Below are positions 15,120-23,061 of a stretch of 24,643 nucleotides of DNA, in pieces. The stretch is from the NCBI GenBank assembly GCA_017527625.1, contig JAFXPV010000102.1, forward strand, positions 1-24,643, read 5' to 3'. Every line of letters begins with the position of its first letter. The stretch's first letter is position 1. A program made the translations under genes and the position numbers. Below the pieces are notes generated by a model that did not search any database, had not been told where the DNA came from, and was given only the letters and a program-made list of their open reading frames with translations. Source of the DNA: Bacteroidales bacterium. GTDB lineage: Bacteria; Bacteroidota; Bacteroidia; Bacteroidales; UBA932.

Positions 15120-16952
15120 ATGCAACACAAAGTAATCGACATTAAAGATGTCGTTATCCGTTTTGCAGGCGATTCCGGAGACGGAATGCAATTGACGGGA
15201 ACCTTGTTTGCAGACACCTCTGCCCTCTATGGGAATGAGATTTCGACATTCCCGGATTACCCCGCAGAAATCCGCGCCCCTCACGGCACGATTTCCGGGG
15301 TTTCCGGTTTTCAGGTCCATATCGGAAGCGAGGGTGTCAACACTCCGGGAGACTTCTGCGACGTACTCGTAGCGATGAACCCGGCCGCACTCAAGGCCAA
15401 TGTCAAATGGGCTAAGCCCACTGCAACCATCATCATCGACACCGACACCTTCGACGAGCAGGGTCTCAAGAAGGCCGGTTTCACTACGGACAACCCTATC
15501 ACCGAACTGCGCATCGAAGACCGCAACATCATCTGCGCACAAATCACCTCCCTGACCAAGGAGAGCCTGAAAGATTCAGGACTTGACGCCAAGAGCATCG
15601 TCCGCTCGAAGAACATGTTCACACTTGGAATGTGCTTCTTTATGTTCAACAGGCCTCTGGAGTACATCAACGCCTACCTCGAGAAGAAATTCGCGAAGAA
15701 ACCCCACCTCATCGAGCCCAACAAGAAAGTGCTGTTCGACGGCTACAATTACGCAAGTAACATCCACGCCATCGCCAACACCTACGAAGTGGCTCCGGCA
15801 AAACAGGAGAAAGGCATCTACCGCAACATCAACGGCAACCAGGCCACAGCCTGGGGTCTCATTGCAGCCGCCGAAAAGAGCGGGCTGCAGTTGTTCTGCG
15901 GTTCATACCCTATCACTCCCGCAACTGCCATACTTGAGGAACTCGCCATACATAAGAACCTTAACGTCAAAACAATGCAGGCAGAAGACGAGATTGCAGG
16001 CATCTGCACCGCCATCGGTGCGGCTTATGCCGGCGATTTCGCAGTGACTTCTACCTCAGGTCCCGGCCTCAGCCTCAAATCAGAAGCCCTCGGCCTGGCT
16101 ATGATCACCGAACTGCCGCTTGTAGTCATTGACGTACAGCGCAGCGGCCCGTCCACCGGTATCCCTACCAAGACAGAGCAGACCGACCTTGCCCAGGCCC
16201 TCTACGGCCGCAATGGTGAGTGCCCTGTCTGCATAGTGGCCGCCCACTCTCCTTCAAACTGCTTCGACGCAGCATTCAACGCCGGCAAGCTGGCTCTCGA
16301 GCATATGATGCCCGTGATCCTGATGTCAGAAGGCTTCATCGCCAACGGCAGCGAGCCGTGGAAGATCCCTTCAATGGCAGACTATCCCGCCATCAAACCG
16401 CCGTTCATCGAGTCTTGCGAAGGCGGCTTCAAGCCGTTCGAGCGCGACCCCGAGACCTTTGTCCGCAAATGGGCTGTTCCCGGCAAGAAAGGCTTGAACC
16501 ACCGCGTCGGAGGCCTTGAGAAAAATCCTGCAGGAGTCATCTCTTCTGATCCCGAGAACCACGCTATGATGGTCGCAGCCCGCGCCGAGAAAATTGCCCG
16601 CGTAGCAGACTGCATCCCTGAGCAGAAAGTCATCGGAGAGAGCGAAGGTGACGTCCTCGTTGTCGGCTGGGGTGGCACTTTCGGCCATCTCTTCACTGCA
16701 GTCAACGAGCTCAGCGCACAGGGCCACAAGGTCAGCCTTGCACACTTCGATTACATCAACCCGCTGCCCAAGAACACAGCTGACATCTTCGCCAAGTTCA
16801 GGAAGATCATCGTCTGCGAGCTCAACAGCGGCCAGTTCGCCGACTACCTGAGGGCCAGGCTGCCCCAGTTCAGCTACCTGCAGTACAACAAAGTGCAGGG
16901 CCAGCCGTTCATCGTCAAGGAAGTCGTCGACGCAATCAAGGAAATCTTATAG
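15120..16952 (+). CDS. korA: 2-oxoglutarate:ferredoxin oxidoreductase, fused gamma-alpha subunit
   Basis: A 610-residue cytosolic subunit of a 2-oxoacid:ferredoxin oxidoreductase, which turns 2-oxoglutarate and CoA into succinyl-CoA, CO2 and reduced ferredoxin. The N-terminal gamma-type domain (about 1-190) contains VIRFAGDSGDGMQLTG. The alpha domain follows, with FCGSYPITPATAILEELA, the TPP/pyrimidine-region EDEIAGICTAIGAAYAG, STSGPGLSLKSEALGLA and TEQTDLAQALYGRNGECP. The C-terminal third ends in VVGWGGTFGHLFTAV. Fused gamma-alpha with a separate beta is the common KorAB form. It starts 13 nt after the second OmpH gene and is followed by korB after 12 nt. Substrate preference for 2-oxoglutarate is inferred from family resemblance; other 2-oxoacids are possible. 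Confidence 0.93.
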   Translation: MQHKVIDIKDVVIRFAGDSGDGMQLTGTLFADTSALYGNEISTFPDYPAEIRAPHGTISGVSGFQVHIGSEGVNTPGDFCDVLVAMNPAALKANVKWAKPTATIIIDTDTFDEQGLKKAGFTTDNPITELRIEDRNIICAQITSLTKESLKDSGLDAKSIVRSKNMFTLGMCFFMFNRPLEYINAYLEKKFAKKPHLIEPNKKVLFDGYNYASNIHAIANTYEVAPAKQEKGIYRNINGNQATAWGLIAAAEKSGLQLFCGSYPITPATAILEELAIHKNLNVKTMQAEDEIAGICTAIGAAYAGDFAVTSTSGPGLSLKSEALGLAMITELPLVVIDVQRSGPSTGIPTKTEQTDLAQALYGRNGECPVCIVAAHSPSNCFDAAFNAGKLALEHMMPVILMSEGFIANGSEPWKIPSMADYPAIKPPFIESCEGGFKPFERDPETFVRKWAVPGKKGLNHRVGGLEKNPAGVISSDPENHAMMVAARAEKIARVADCIPEQKVIGESEGDVLVVGWGGTFGHLFTAVNELSAQGHKVSLAHFDYINPLPKNTADIFAKFRKIIVCELNSGQFADYLRARLPQFSYLQYNKVQGQPFIVKEVVDAIKEIL

Positions 16953-16956
16953 GAGG
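16951..16956 (+). promoter_or_regulatory. Strong Shine-Dalgarno sequence for korB
   Basis: AGGAGG starts within the korA stop codon (TAG 16950-16952) and ends 8 nt before the korB ATG at 16965. A near-perfect Shine-Dalgarno is uncommon in this lineage and absent before most genes in this window. Confidence 0.7.
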
Positions 16957-16964
16957 AGCAGACA

Positions 16965-17981
16965 ATGAAATATACAGCACAAGATTTCAAAAGCAACCAG
17001 GAAGTGAGATGGTGCCCGGGATGTGGCGACCACGCAGTTCTTGCAGCGCTTCAGAGAGCTCTTCCCCAGGTAAGCGAAGACCTCGGATATGAACTTGAGA
17101 AATTCGTAGTCGTTTCCGGCATCGGATGTTCTTCAAGGCTTCCCTACTATATGAACACCTACGGCTTCCACAGCATACACGGACGTGCGACTGCCATCTC
17201 CACCGGCATCAAGGTCGCCAATCCCGAGCTGTGCGTATGGCAGGCCTGCGGCGACGGCGACGCTCTCGCCATCGGAGGCAACCACTTCATCCACGCCATC
17301 CGCCGTAACGTCGACCTCAACATCGTGCTCTTCAACAACCAGATCTACGGTCTGACCAAGGGACAGTACAGTCCCACATCGAAGTTCGGCACAATCACCA
17401 AGACTTCGCCTTACGGCACTGTAGAGAACCCGTTCACTCCCGGAATGCTTGTTCTGGGCGCACACGGCACCTTCTTCGCCCGCGGCATCGACAATGACCT
17501 GGCTCTGAACCAGTCGATTTTCGTAACCGCAGCCAAGCACCGCGGCACATCTGTCTGCGAGATGCTCACCAACTGCGTGATCTTCAACGACGGAGCACAC
17601 GCAGCCTTTGCGGCCCGCGAAGTAAGGGCAGAGCGCACCATCACCCTGCGTGACGGCGAGAAGATGCTCTTCGGCGCCAACAACGACAAGGGCCTCATCC
17701 TCAAGGACGGCAAGCTTGCCGTGGCCAAGATCGGTGAAGACGGCGTCACCCTCGACGACATCCTTACTCACCACGTAGACAGCGACGACATCGGCCTTCA
17801 GAGTATGCTCATCGATATGAAGTACCCCGATATGCCCGTAGCCCTCGGCGTCATCCGCGACGTGCAGGACAAGACCTACGACATCAACGTCCAGGACCAG
17901 GTCAACGACGTCACCGCCAAGGCCCGCATCCACTGCGTAGACGACCTTCTCCGCTCAGGCTCCACCTGGGAGGTGAAGTAA
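16965..17981 (+). CDS. korB: 2-oxoglutarate:ferredoxin oxidoreductase, beta subunit (TPP and Fe-S)
   Basis: A 338-residue partner of KorA that holds thiamine pyrophosphate and one [4Fe-4S] cluster. RWCPGCGDH gives Cys17 and Cys20, SGIGCSSRLPYY gives Cys55, and RGTSVCEML gives Cys198. This four-Cys arrangement matches the cluster ligands known for archaeal two-subunit enzymes. The TPP motif is ACGDGDALAIGGNHFIHAIRRN, followed by the metal-side FNNQIYGLTKGQYSPTS. A strong AGGAGG precedes the start. It ends the rightward run; 18 nt later comes the bidirectional terminator. No delta (ferredoxin-like) or extra gamma gene follows, so a two-subunit enzyme is expected. Confidence 0.95.
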   Translation: MKYTAQDFKSNQEVRWCPGCGDHAVLAALQRALPQVSEDLGYELEKFVVVSGIGCSSRLPYYMNTYGFHSIHGRATAISTGIKVANPELCVWQACGDGDALAIGGNHFIHAIRRNVDLNIVLFNNQIYGLTKGQYSPTSKFGTITKTSPYGTVENPFTPGMLVLGAHGTFFARGIDNDLALNQSIFVTAAKHRGTSVCEMLTNCVIFNDGAHAAFAAREVRAERTITLRDGEKMLFGANNDKGLILKDGKLAVAKIGEDGVTLDDILTHHVDSDDIGLQSMLIDMKYPDMPVALGVIRDVQDKTYDINVQDQVNDVTAKARIHCVDDLLRSGSTWEVK

Positions 17982-17999
17982 CAGGTCAACTTTTTATTA

Positions 18000-18041
18000 A
18001 AAAGAGAGCGACTGATCAGTGATAATCAGTCGCTCTCTTTT
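18000..18041. terminator. Bidirectional intrinsic terminator between korB and parE
   Basis: A perfect 17-bp stem (18000-18016 with 18025-18041) and an 8-nt loop. The arms begin AAAAGAGAGCGACTGAT. Rightward it ends in CTCTCTTTTATTA and leftward in CTCTCTTTTTAATAA, so it can end transcripts from korB and from the facing parE, whose stop codon begins 2 nt away at 18043. Confidence 0.9.
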
Positions 18042-18042
18042 A

Positions 18043-18339
18043 TTACAGATGTTGAGGAAAATCCATCTGATCGTGCAGAATACGTACGATACGGATTTTG
18101 TCCTTTGAAAGGATTCTATAAAAGATTATATGACGGCCAGTATGATAGCCATAGAGACCGGAGCGTATTTCTTCGTATGAACGGCCAACCGTACCAACTC
18201 TTTCTGCAATGAACTCGCAAGCATCGAGCAATACGTTGTAATAGGTTACGGCTTGAGTTTCAGACCAAGTCTGAACTGTATAGTTAGTAATGTCACGTAG
18301 ATCCTTCTTGGATCTTTCAGAAAGAATAAACTCAGCCAT
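18043..18339 (-). CDS. parE: ParE/RelE-family toxin
   Basis: A 98-residue basic protein with the ParE pattern. LSERSKKDLRDITNYT is the N-terminal helix pair, followed by AVTYYNVLLDACEFIAERVGTVGRSYEEI. The beta-sheet segment is RSGLYGYHTGRHIIFYRILSKDKIRIVRILHDQMDFPQHL, with the family's Arg-rich end. ParE toxins inhibit DNA gyrase, while close RelE relatives cleave mRNA; which one applies cannot be decided here. The gene overlaps the antitoxin gene by 8 nt (18332-18339), which couples their translation. Base composition is visibly more AT-rich than the neighbours, a sign of separate acquisition. Confidence 0.88.
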   Translation of the reverse strand: MAEFILSERSKKDLRDITNYTVQTWSETQAVTYYNVLLDACEFIAERVGTVGRSYEEIRSGLYGYHTGRHIIFYRILSKDKIRIVRILHDQMDFPQHL

Positions 18340-18586
18340 TATCAGACCTCCACCCCTCTCTCAACTCCACAAGAAAAGCATCTCTGTCAAAACCGATGGC
18401 ATCCGGGCTTGCGTCTCCCTCATCAATGGCACTGCGGAGTGCTTCCATACGAGCCTCGTCTTCTTCCAATTTTCGCAAAGCGGCACGCAACACTTCGCTG
18501 GCATTATTATACCTGCCACCGGCAATGCTTGCCTTTATAAACTCTTCATAATGCTGACCTAAAGCCACAGTCACTGTCCTTGCCAT
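18332..18586 (-). CDS. parD: ParD-family antitoxin (ribbon-helix-helix)
   Basis: An 84-residue protein. The N-terminal VTVALGQHYEEFIKASIAGGRYNNASEVLRAALRKLEEDE region is the RHH/CopG DNA-binding domain of ParD. The flexible acidic C-terminal half (AIDEGDASPDAIGFDRDAF) is the part that usually wraps the toxin. It would neutralise ParE and repress its own promoter. Its promoter at 18608-18638 holds a 19-bp palindrome that is a good candidate operator. It is the first gene of the pair and ends inside parE. No transposase or phage gene is next to it. Confidence 0.9.
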   Translation of the reverse strand: MARTVTVALGQHYEEFIKASIAGGRYNNASEVLRAALRKLEEDEARMEALRSAIDEGDASPDAIGFDRDAFLVELREGWRSDNG

Positions 18587-18594
18587 AACTATAA

Positions 18595-18607
18595 TGATAA
18601 GATATCA
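18595..18607. promoter_or_regulatory. Possible second operator palindrome upstream of parD
   Basis: A 13-bp inverted repeat, TGATA-AGA-TATCA, lies between the -7 element and the parD ATG. It is short and AT-rich and so may be chance. Its sequence differs from the larger palindrome beside it. Confidence 0.3.
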
Positions 18608-18638
18608 CAAATGTAAGAATATTTCTTACAACCACAAA
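18608..18638 (-). promoter_or_regulatory. parDE promoter: TTTG-N19-TACATTTG
   Basis: On the minus strand TTTG (18638-18635), exactly 19 nt, then TACATTTG (18615-18608) match the full Bacteroidota -33/-7 consensus. The -7 element ends 21 nt before the parD ATG at 18586. This is the best complete promoter in the window. Confidence 0.75.
18612..18630. promoter_or_regulatory. Candidate ParD operator palindrome
   Basis: A perfect inverted repeat TGTAAGAA-TAT-TTCTTACA lies inside the parDE promoter. It covers half of the -7 element (18608-18615) and most of the spacer. RHH antitoxins bind such palindromes, so this placement fits autorepression by ParD or the ParDE complex. The role is inferred from position. 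Confidence 0.65.
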
Positions 18639-18664
18639 AAAAGGACGGCTATTATAGCCGTCCT
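18636..18664 (-). terminator. Intrinsic terminator of the leftward gdhA transcript
   Basis: A 10-bp perfect stem (18642-18651 with 18655-18664, arms AGGACGGCTA) with a 3-nt loop, followed on the minus strand by a run of eight or so T. It ends transcripts from the leftward glutamate dehydrogenase gene and so insulates parDE. The T tract supplies the -33 TTTG of the parDE promoter. Confidence 0.9.
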
Positions 18665-18693
18665 CAATAATGAGTGCTGTACAATACGGTATA

Positions 18694-20043
18694 CTAAACG
18701 ATACCCTGTGCGAGCATTGCGTCAGCTACTTTCATAAAGCCGGAGATGTTGGCTCCCTTGACGTAGTTGATGTAGCCGTCGGACTCTGTGCCGTATTTTA
18801 CGCAGGCTGCGTGGATGTTGCTCATAATGCCGCGCAGGCGCTGGTCTACTTCTTCGGCGCTCCAGCCGAGCCTCATTGAGTTCTGGCTCATCTCGAGACC
18901 TGAGGTTGCAACACCACCGGCATTGGATGCCTTACCGGGAGAGTAGAGGATCTTGGCGGCCTGGAACTTGGCGATTGCGTCGGGAGTGGTAGGCATATTG
19001 GCGCCTTCTACTACGCACTTGCAGCCGTTCTTGAGAAGCATATCAGCCTCTGCTCCGTTGAGCTCGTTCTGGGTTGCGCAAGGCATTGCGATGTCGCATT
19101 TCTCACCCCAGGGACGTGCGTCGGCCACGTACTTGGCAGTAGGATATTTGACTGCATATTCTTTGATACGGCCGCGGAGGACGTTCTTCAGCTGGAAGAT
19201 GTACTGAAGTTTCTCAGGGCTGATTCCGTCCGGATCGTAGATGTATCCGTTTGAGTCTGACATTGTCATAACTGTAGCTCCGAGCTCGGTGGCCTTCTTG
19301 GCTGCGAACTGTGCAACGTTACCGCTGCCTGAGATGCAGACTTTCTTGCCCTTGTAGCTGTCGCCGCGGGTGGCGAGCATAGCCTCTCCGAAATAGCAGG
19401 CGCCGTAGCCTGTAGCCTCGGGACGCATCAGCGAGCCGCCGAATGAAATGCCCTTGCCCGTGAAGGTGCCTGTGAACTCGTTGCTCAGACGTTTGTACTG
19501 TCCGAACATATATGCTACCTCGCGTCCGCCTACTCCGATGTCACCGGCAGGAACGTCGGTGTCGGGGCCGATGTGACGGTAGAGTTCAGTGATGAAGCTC
19601 TGGCAGAAGCGCATAACCTCCATATCTGACTTGCCTTTGGGATCGAAGTTGCTGCCGCCTTTGCCGCCGCCCATAGGGAGGGTTGTAAGGCTGTTCTTGA
19701 AGGTCTGCTCGAAAGCAAGGAACTTAAGGATGCTGAGGTTTACGCTTGCATGGAAACGAACTCCTCCTTTGTAGGGGCCGATAGCGCTGTTCATCTGCAC
19801 GCGGTAACCTTTGTTGATCACCACTTCGCCGGCATCGTTAACCCAGGGGACACGGAACATTATCACGCGTTCGGGCTCCACGATGCGCTCCATAACCTTC
19901 ATCTTCATAAGCTGGGGACTTTCGATGATATAGTCGGCAACACTCTCCACAACTTCTCTTACGGCCTGGTGGAACTCAGGTTCACCCGGATTCTTGGTGA
20001 CAAGTTCATTCATGAAATTGTCTACGTAACTTTTTGCATTCAT
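18694..20043 (-). CDS. gdhA: NADP-type glutamate dehydrogenase
   Basis: A 449-residue hexameric-class enzyme of ammonia assimilation: 2-oxoglutarate, NH3 and NADPH to glutamate. The substrate domain shows NSAIGPYKGGVRFH, LPMGGGKGGSNFDPKG (catalytic Lys about 128) and VPAGDIGVGGRE (Asp168). The nucleotide domain shows SGSGNVAQFA and MTMSDSNGYIYD. Ser240 and Ser264 stand where the NAD-specific Clostridium symbiosum enzyme has Phe238 and Pro262, and where E. coli GdhA has Ser. This points to NADP. ATSGLEMSQN and VEGANMPTT are intact. It starts 24 nt after the 996-residue gene and is probably co-transcribed with it. It has its own terminator. Confidence 0.95.
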   Translation of the reverse strand: MNAKSYVDNFMNELVTKNPGEPEFHQAVREVVESVADYIIESPQLMKMKVMERIVEPERVIMFRVPWVNDAGEVVINKGYRVQMNSAIGPYKGGVRFHASVNLSILKFLAFEQTFKNSLTTLPMGGGKGGSNFDPKGKSDMEVMRFCQSFITELYRHIGPDTDVPAGDIGVGGREVAYMFGQYKRLSNEFTGTFTGKGISFGGSLMRPEATGYGACYFGEAMLATRGDSYKGKKVCISGSGNVAQFAAKKATELGATVMTMSDSNGYIYDPDGISPEKLQYIFQLKNVLRGRIKEYAVKYPTAKYVADARPWGEKCDIAMPCATQNELNGAEADMLLKNGCKCVVEGANMPTTPDAIAKFQAAKILYSPGKASNAGGVATSGLEMSQNSMRLGWSAEEVDQRLRGIMSNIHAACVKYGTESDGYINYVKGANISGFMKVADAMLAQGIV

Positions 20044-20067
20044 AATAACTGGTTATTTGGTATTAAA

Positions 20068-23058
20068 CTAAATTCCTTTTTTAATCAACGCTTTCCTTGA
20101 CTGGCCGTCGACATATATGTAGAGCGGCTCGTCGAACGCCACCATCCGCAGATACTCTCCATCCTTGACGGCAGGCATCTCATCCAGGACGTCAAGATTC
20201 AGCTTCCCTTCGCCGTGGCCGGGGTCAAGCGAGAGATATCCCACGCCGAGGGAGGTCACGTTCTGGAAGAAGTGTGTGCCCTGGCTGGCCTCGATGTTGA
20301 AATCGGGCAGCGCTGACTCTATGATCACCCTGGCTTCGGAGATGTGGTCCCAGCGTACCGGAACGCCCAGCAAAGGGTCGGTAGAGCCCCAGCGGCCGGT
20401 GCCGATGAGGACATATTCCTGCTTGTTGTCCTTGAGGTATTTGTTGAAGCCCCGCAGTTCTTCAGCTATGGCCTCTGTGTTGAGGGGCGAGAACTTGTCG
20501 AACTTCATATATATGACGTGTTTGATTCCGCTCATCAGGCCGGTGCCAAGCGCAGATTCCGAATAGACTATGGCATCGCTTGTGTCAATCTTGCTCCAGT
20601 CTAGCTTCTTGGCCTCGTCGTTCTGGATGATGGGACGGATCTGAAGCAGGTAGAACACCGGAGCTTCGCCCGGATTGACGTCCATATTCACCGCGAACTC
20701 TATCTCTACGGGGCAGAGAAGTTCCTGCTCCCCTATCGCAAGGATATCTCTGATGATCTCGGGAAGAGGGAAGGAATTGTACTTGAGGATGCGGTTGAAG
20801 GTAATCACACGGAACGCTGAGCCGAACGGAGCCGCCTCGCTGATGCGGTCGTTCAGGTAGTCGTAGTATGAGCAGGTATATTTCGCATTGCGGTATTTCT
20901 CAACTTCGGTGGCAGAAATACGGGCAATGTTGACGGCATCGTTGGTGGAAGCCTTGAAGCTGTTGGGATTCATATCAAGGGCCATAATTTCCGTCTGAGC
21001 CTCCTGGACAGCGAGCGTCGGAGTGGATGTCTGGAGCACGTTGTCCGGATAGACAGGGCAGAAACGCAGGCTCTTCTCTCCGTCCACCACGGCTTTGCCG
21101 AGGCCCATCACGATGTTGCAGACGCCGTCTTCGCACTTCTCGTAGCCGATGGGGTACATATTGCGGGAGCGGGCTACACCTGACAGAGTCGGGAAATAAT
21201 AGCCGTTGTCTTCTGTTCCGCACACTTCCTGTATCAGCACCGCCATCTTCTCTTCCGACAGCACGTTCTGGGTTGACTGGATATAAGCCCTCGAAGAAGC
21301 GTAGAAAACCGATGCATAAACGCTCTTTATGGCGCGGATGAGCATACGGAGCATCTGGTCGTCATCCTCGCAGCGGGGTATCATATAGGTCGAATACACG
21401 CCGGCGAAGGGCTGGTAGTGCGAGTCCTCAAGCTTAGAAGACGAGCGGACTGCAAGCGGCCTTGTGCAGGTGACGACGAAGGCTTTCAGCTGGCTGTACA
21501 GATAGGGCGGCACGACGCTGTTGAGGAACTCGGACAGCACTGAATCGTCGTCCATTCCGTCTTCGAGTATTATGTTGCGCAGGCCGTTCAGATTCAGGAA
21601 ATCATCGAAGCAGTCCGTGGCGAGAACCACGCTTCTGGGAATCATCACCCTGACGTTCGGATACTTGAAATAATGGTTGTGCTTGGCCAGCACGCCGTTC
21701 ATAAAGGCCAGACCGCGGGCTTTTCCGCCGATGGAGCCCTCTCCTATCCTCGCAAAGCTGATGGCGTCGCTGTAGTGCTTCTCGTCGAACTGGGCGACGA
21801 TGCCCTGGCCGAGCATACGCCTGTAATCGTGAAAGAGCTTGACAAGCGAGTTGCGGTGCGCCTCAGTAGACTCGAAATCGCTGCTGTTGATGCTTCTGAG
21901 CACCTTGGCGAGAGGGAAAAGACCCCTTGCATACAACCACTTCGAGAGCCTCATCTGGGAGAGGTTGTACTCGAGGACATCGTCTGGAACAATCTTTATG
22001 AGGTCCTCCATCTGCTGCAGGTCGGCGGCGTGTCCGAAATTCATCGGCAAGCTTTTGGATTCAAACTCGAAGTCGCCGAAGCAGAACTCCTTGAGGATAT
22101 AGTGCCTGAGGCTCTCAAGCAGGGTCGGAGAATTCTTGGCTATGAAACCGACGCCCATCTCATCGGCCACCTGCTTGTATTCAGACTGGGAAGACTGCAG
22201 GATTACCGGCATCCACGGGGTCTGGGCCTTCACCATCCTGGCGATCTCTATGCCTGCGTCCTTCTTCTCGTCATAGACTTTGTCGCCGGCCTTCTGGATC
22301 ATACCCACGTCGGAGATGACACCGAGAAGGTTGTCCCTGTATTTGTTATAGAGCTCGACGCCTTCCGCCATATTGGTAGCCAGCAGCACTTTCGGACGGG
22401 AACGCTTGCGCATTATCTGCTGGTCTTCGTTGTATGCGTCCTTGATGGACTCGTGGTTCTGCAGCAGCAGGATGCGGTAGAGCTCGGACAGGTAGCTGCT
22501 GTAGAAACGGATCGAGTCTTCTATCAGCAGTATGGCCTGAACGCCGTTCTCGAGGATATCATTGGCGGCGTTGAGCTTGTCCTCCATAAGTTTGATTATG
22601 GCGATCAGAAGGTCAGAGCTGCCGTGCCAGCAGAAGAAATTGTCGACAGCCGTGCTGGAAGTCTCGTGGATCCTGTTGTAGACGGCCTTGGAGAAGCTGG
22701 ACAGGACTACTACCGGAAGATTGGGCTTGATGGACTTGATCTCTTCGGCGAAAGTGAATACGTCTCCGTCGCCGCCGACGTTGAACATTGTAATGACGCA
22801 GTCGAAATCGTTCTCGGCCTTGAGATGTGCCAGAGCGTCTTCGGTGTTGGTCACGTGTATGATTGTGGGAGGGTTGCTTATGTTAAGCTCGCTGTATTCC
22901 CTGTTGATCTGGGTATCGATATGTCCGTCCTCTTCGAGGATGTATTCATCATAGCTGCAGCAGACAAGAAGAATCTTGCGGATACGGTACTGCATCAGCT
23001 TATCTGGCTGCTGCTCAGCGAAATTCAGATGTATCACATTGTCCAGTTCCATATTCAT
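20068..23058 (-). CDS. Dual receiver-like domains fused to a PEP-synthase-type ATP-grasp domain
   Basis: A 996-residue protein, probably cytosolic. A degenerate receiver-like domain (about 27-160) lacks the phospho-acceptor Asp. A second receiver (about 174-325) has LLIEDS, the acceptor-type Asp250 (ISDVGM) and Lys308 (FIAKNS). A linker precedes a pyruvate phosphate dikinase/PEP synthase N-terminal ATP-binding domain from about 430: IGEGSIGGKARGLAF, RPLAVRSSSKLEDSH (538-545 core), FAGVYSTY, and the domain-end motif YLLQIRPI. No swivelling phosphohistidine domain or PEP-binding TIM barrel follows. Instead there is an uncharacterised roughly 150-residue tail with GTGRWGSTDPLLGVPV. I chose ATG 23058; ATG 23052 is also possible. 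It is divergent from one glutamate dehydrogenase and 24 nt upstream of the other. Substrate and role are unknown. Confidence 0.85.
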   Translation of the reverse strand: MNMELDNVIHLNFAEQQPDKLMQYRIRKILLVCCSYDEYILEEDGHIDTQINREYSELNISNPPTIIHVTNTEDALAHLKAENDFDCVITMFNVGGDGDVFTFAEEIKSIKPNLPVVVLSSFSKAVYNRIHETSSTAVDNFFCWHGSSDLLIAIIKLMEDKLNAANDILENGVQAILLIEDSIRFYSSYLSELYRILLLQNHESIKDAYNEDQQIMRKRSRPKVLLATNMAEGVELYNKYRDNLLGVISDVGMIQKAGDKVYDEKKDAGIEIARMVKAQTPWMPVILQSSQSEYKQVADEMGVGFIAKNSPTLLESLRHYILKEFCFGDFEFESKSLPMNFGHAADLQQMEDLIKIVPDDVLEYNLSQMRLSKWLYARGLFPLAKVLRSINSSDFESTEAHRNSLVKLFHDYRRMLGQGIVAQFDEKHYSDAISFARIGEGSIGGKARGLAFMNGVLAKHNHYFKYPNVRVMIPRSVVLATDCFDDFLNLNGLRNIILEDGMDDDSVLSEFLNSVVPPYLYSQLKAFVVTCTRPLAVRSSSKLEDSHYQPFAGVYSTYMIPRCEDDDQMLRMLIRAIKSVYASVFYASSRAYIQSTQNVLSEEKMAVLIQEVCGTEDNGYYFPTLSGVARSRNMYPIGYEKCEDGVCNIVMGLGKAVVDGEKSLRFCPVYPDNVLQTSTPTLAVQEAQTEIMALDMNPNSFKASTNDAVNIARISATEVEKYRNAKYTCSYYDYLNDRISEAAPFGSAFRVITFNRILKYNSFPLPEIIRDILAIGEQELLCPVEIEFAVNMDVNPGEAPVFYLLQIRPIIQNDEAKKLDWSKIDTSDAIVYSESALGTGLMSGIKHVIYMKFDKFSPLNTEAIAEELRGFNKYLKDNKQEYVLIGTGRWGSTDPLLGVPVRWDHISEARVIIESALPDFNIEASQGTHFFQNVTSLGVGYLSLDPGHGEGKLNLDVLDEMPAVKDGEYLRMVAFDEPLYIYVDGQSRKALIKKGI

Positions 23059-23061
23059 CGG

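Noticed and set aside
17133..17933. Open frame of 266 codons on the minus strand inside korB
   Set aside because: Antisense shadow with the same Val/Asp/Gly-rich composition; KorB cluster and TPP motifs are on the plus strand.
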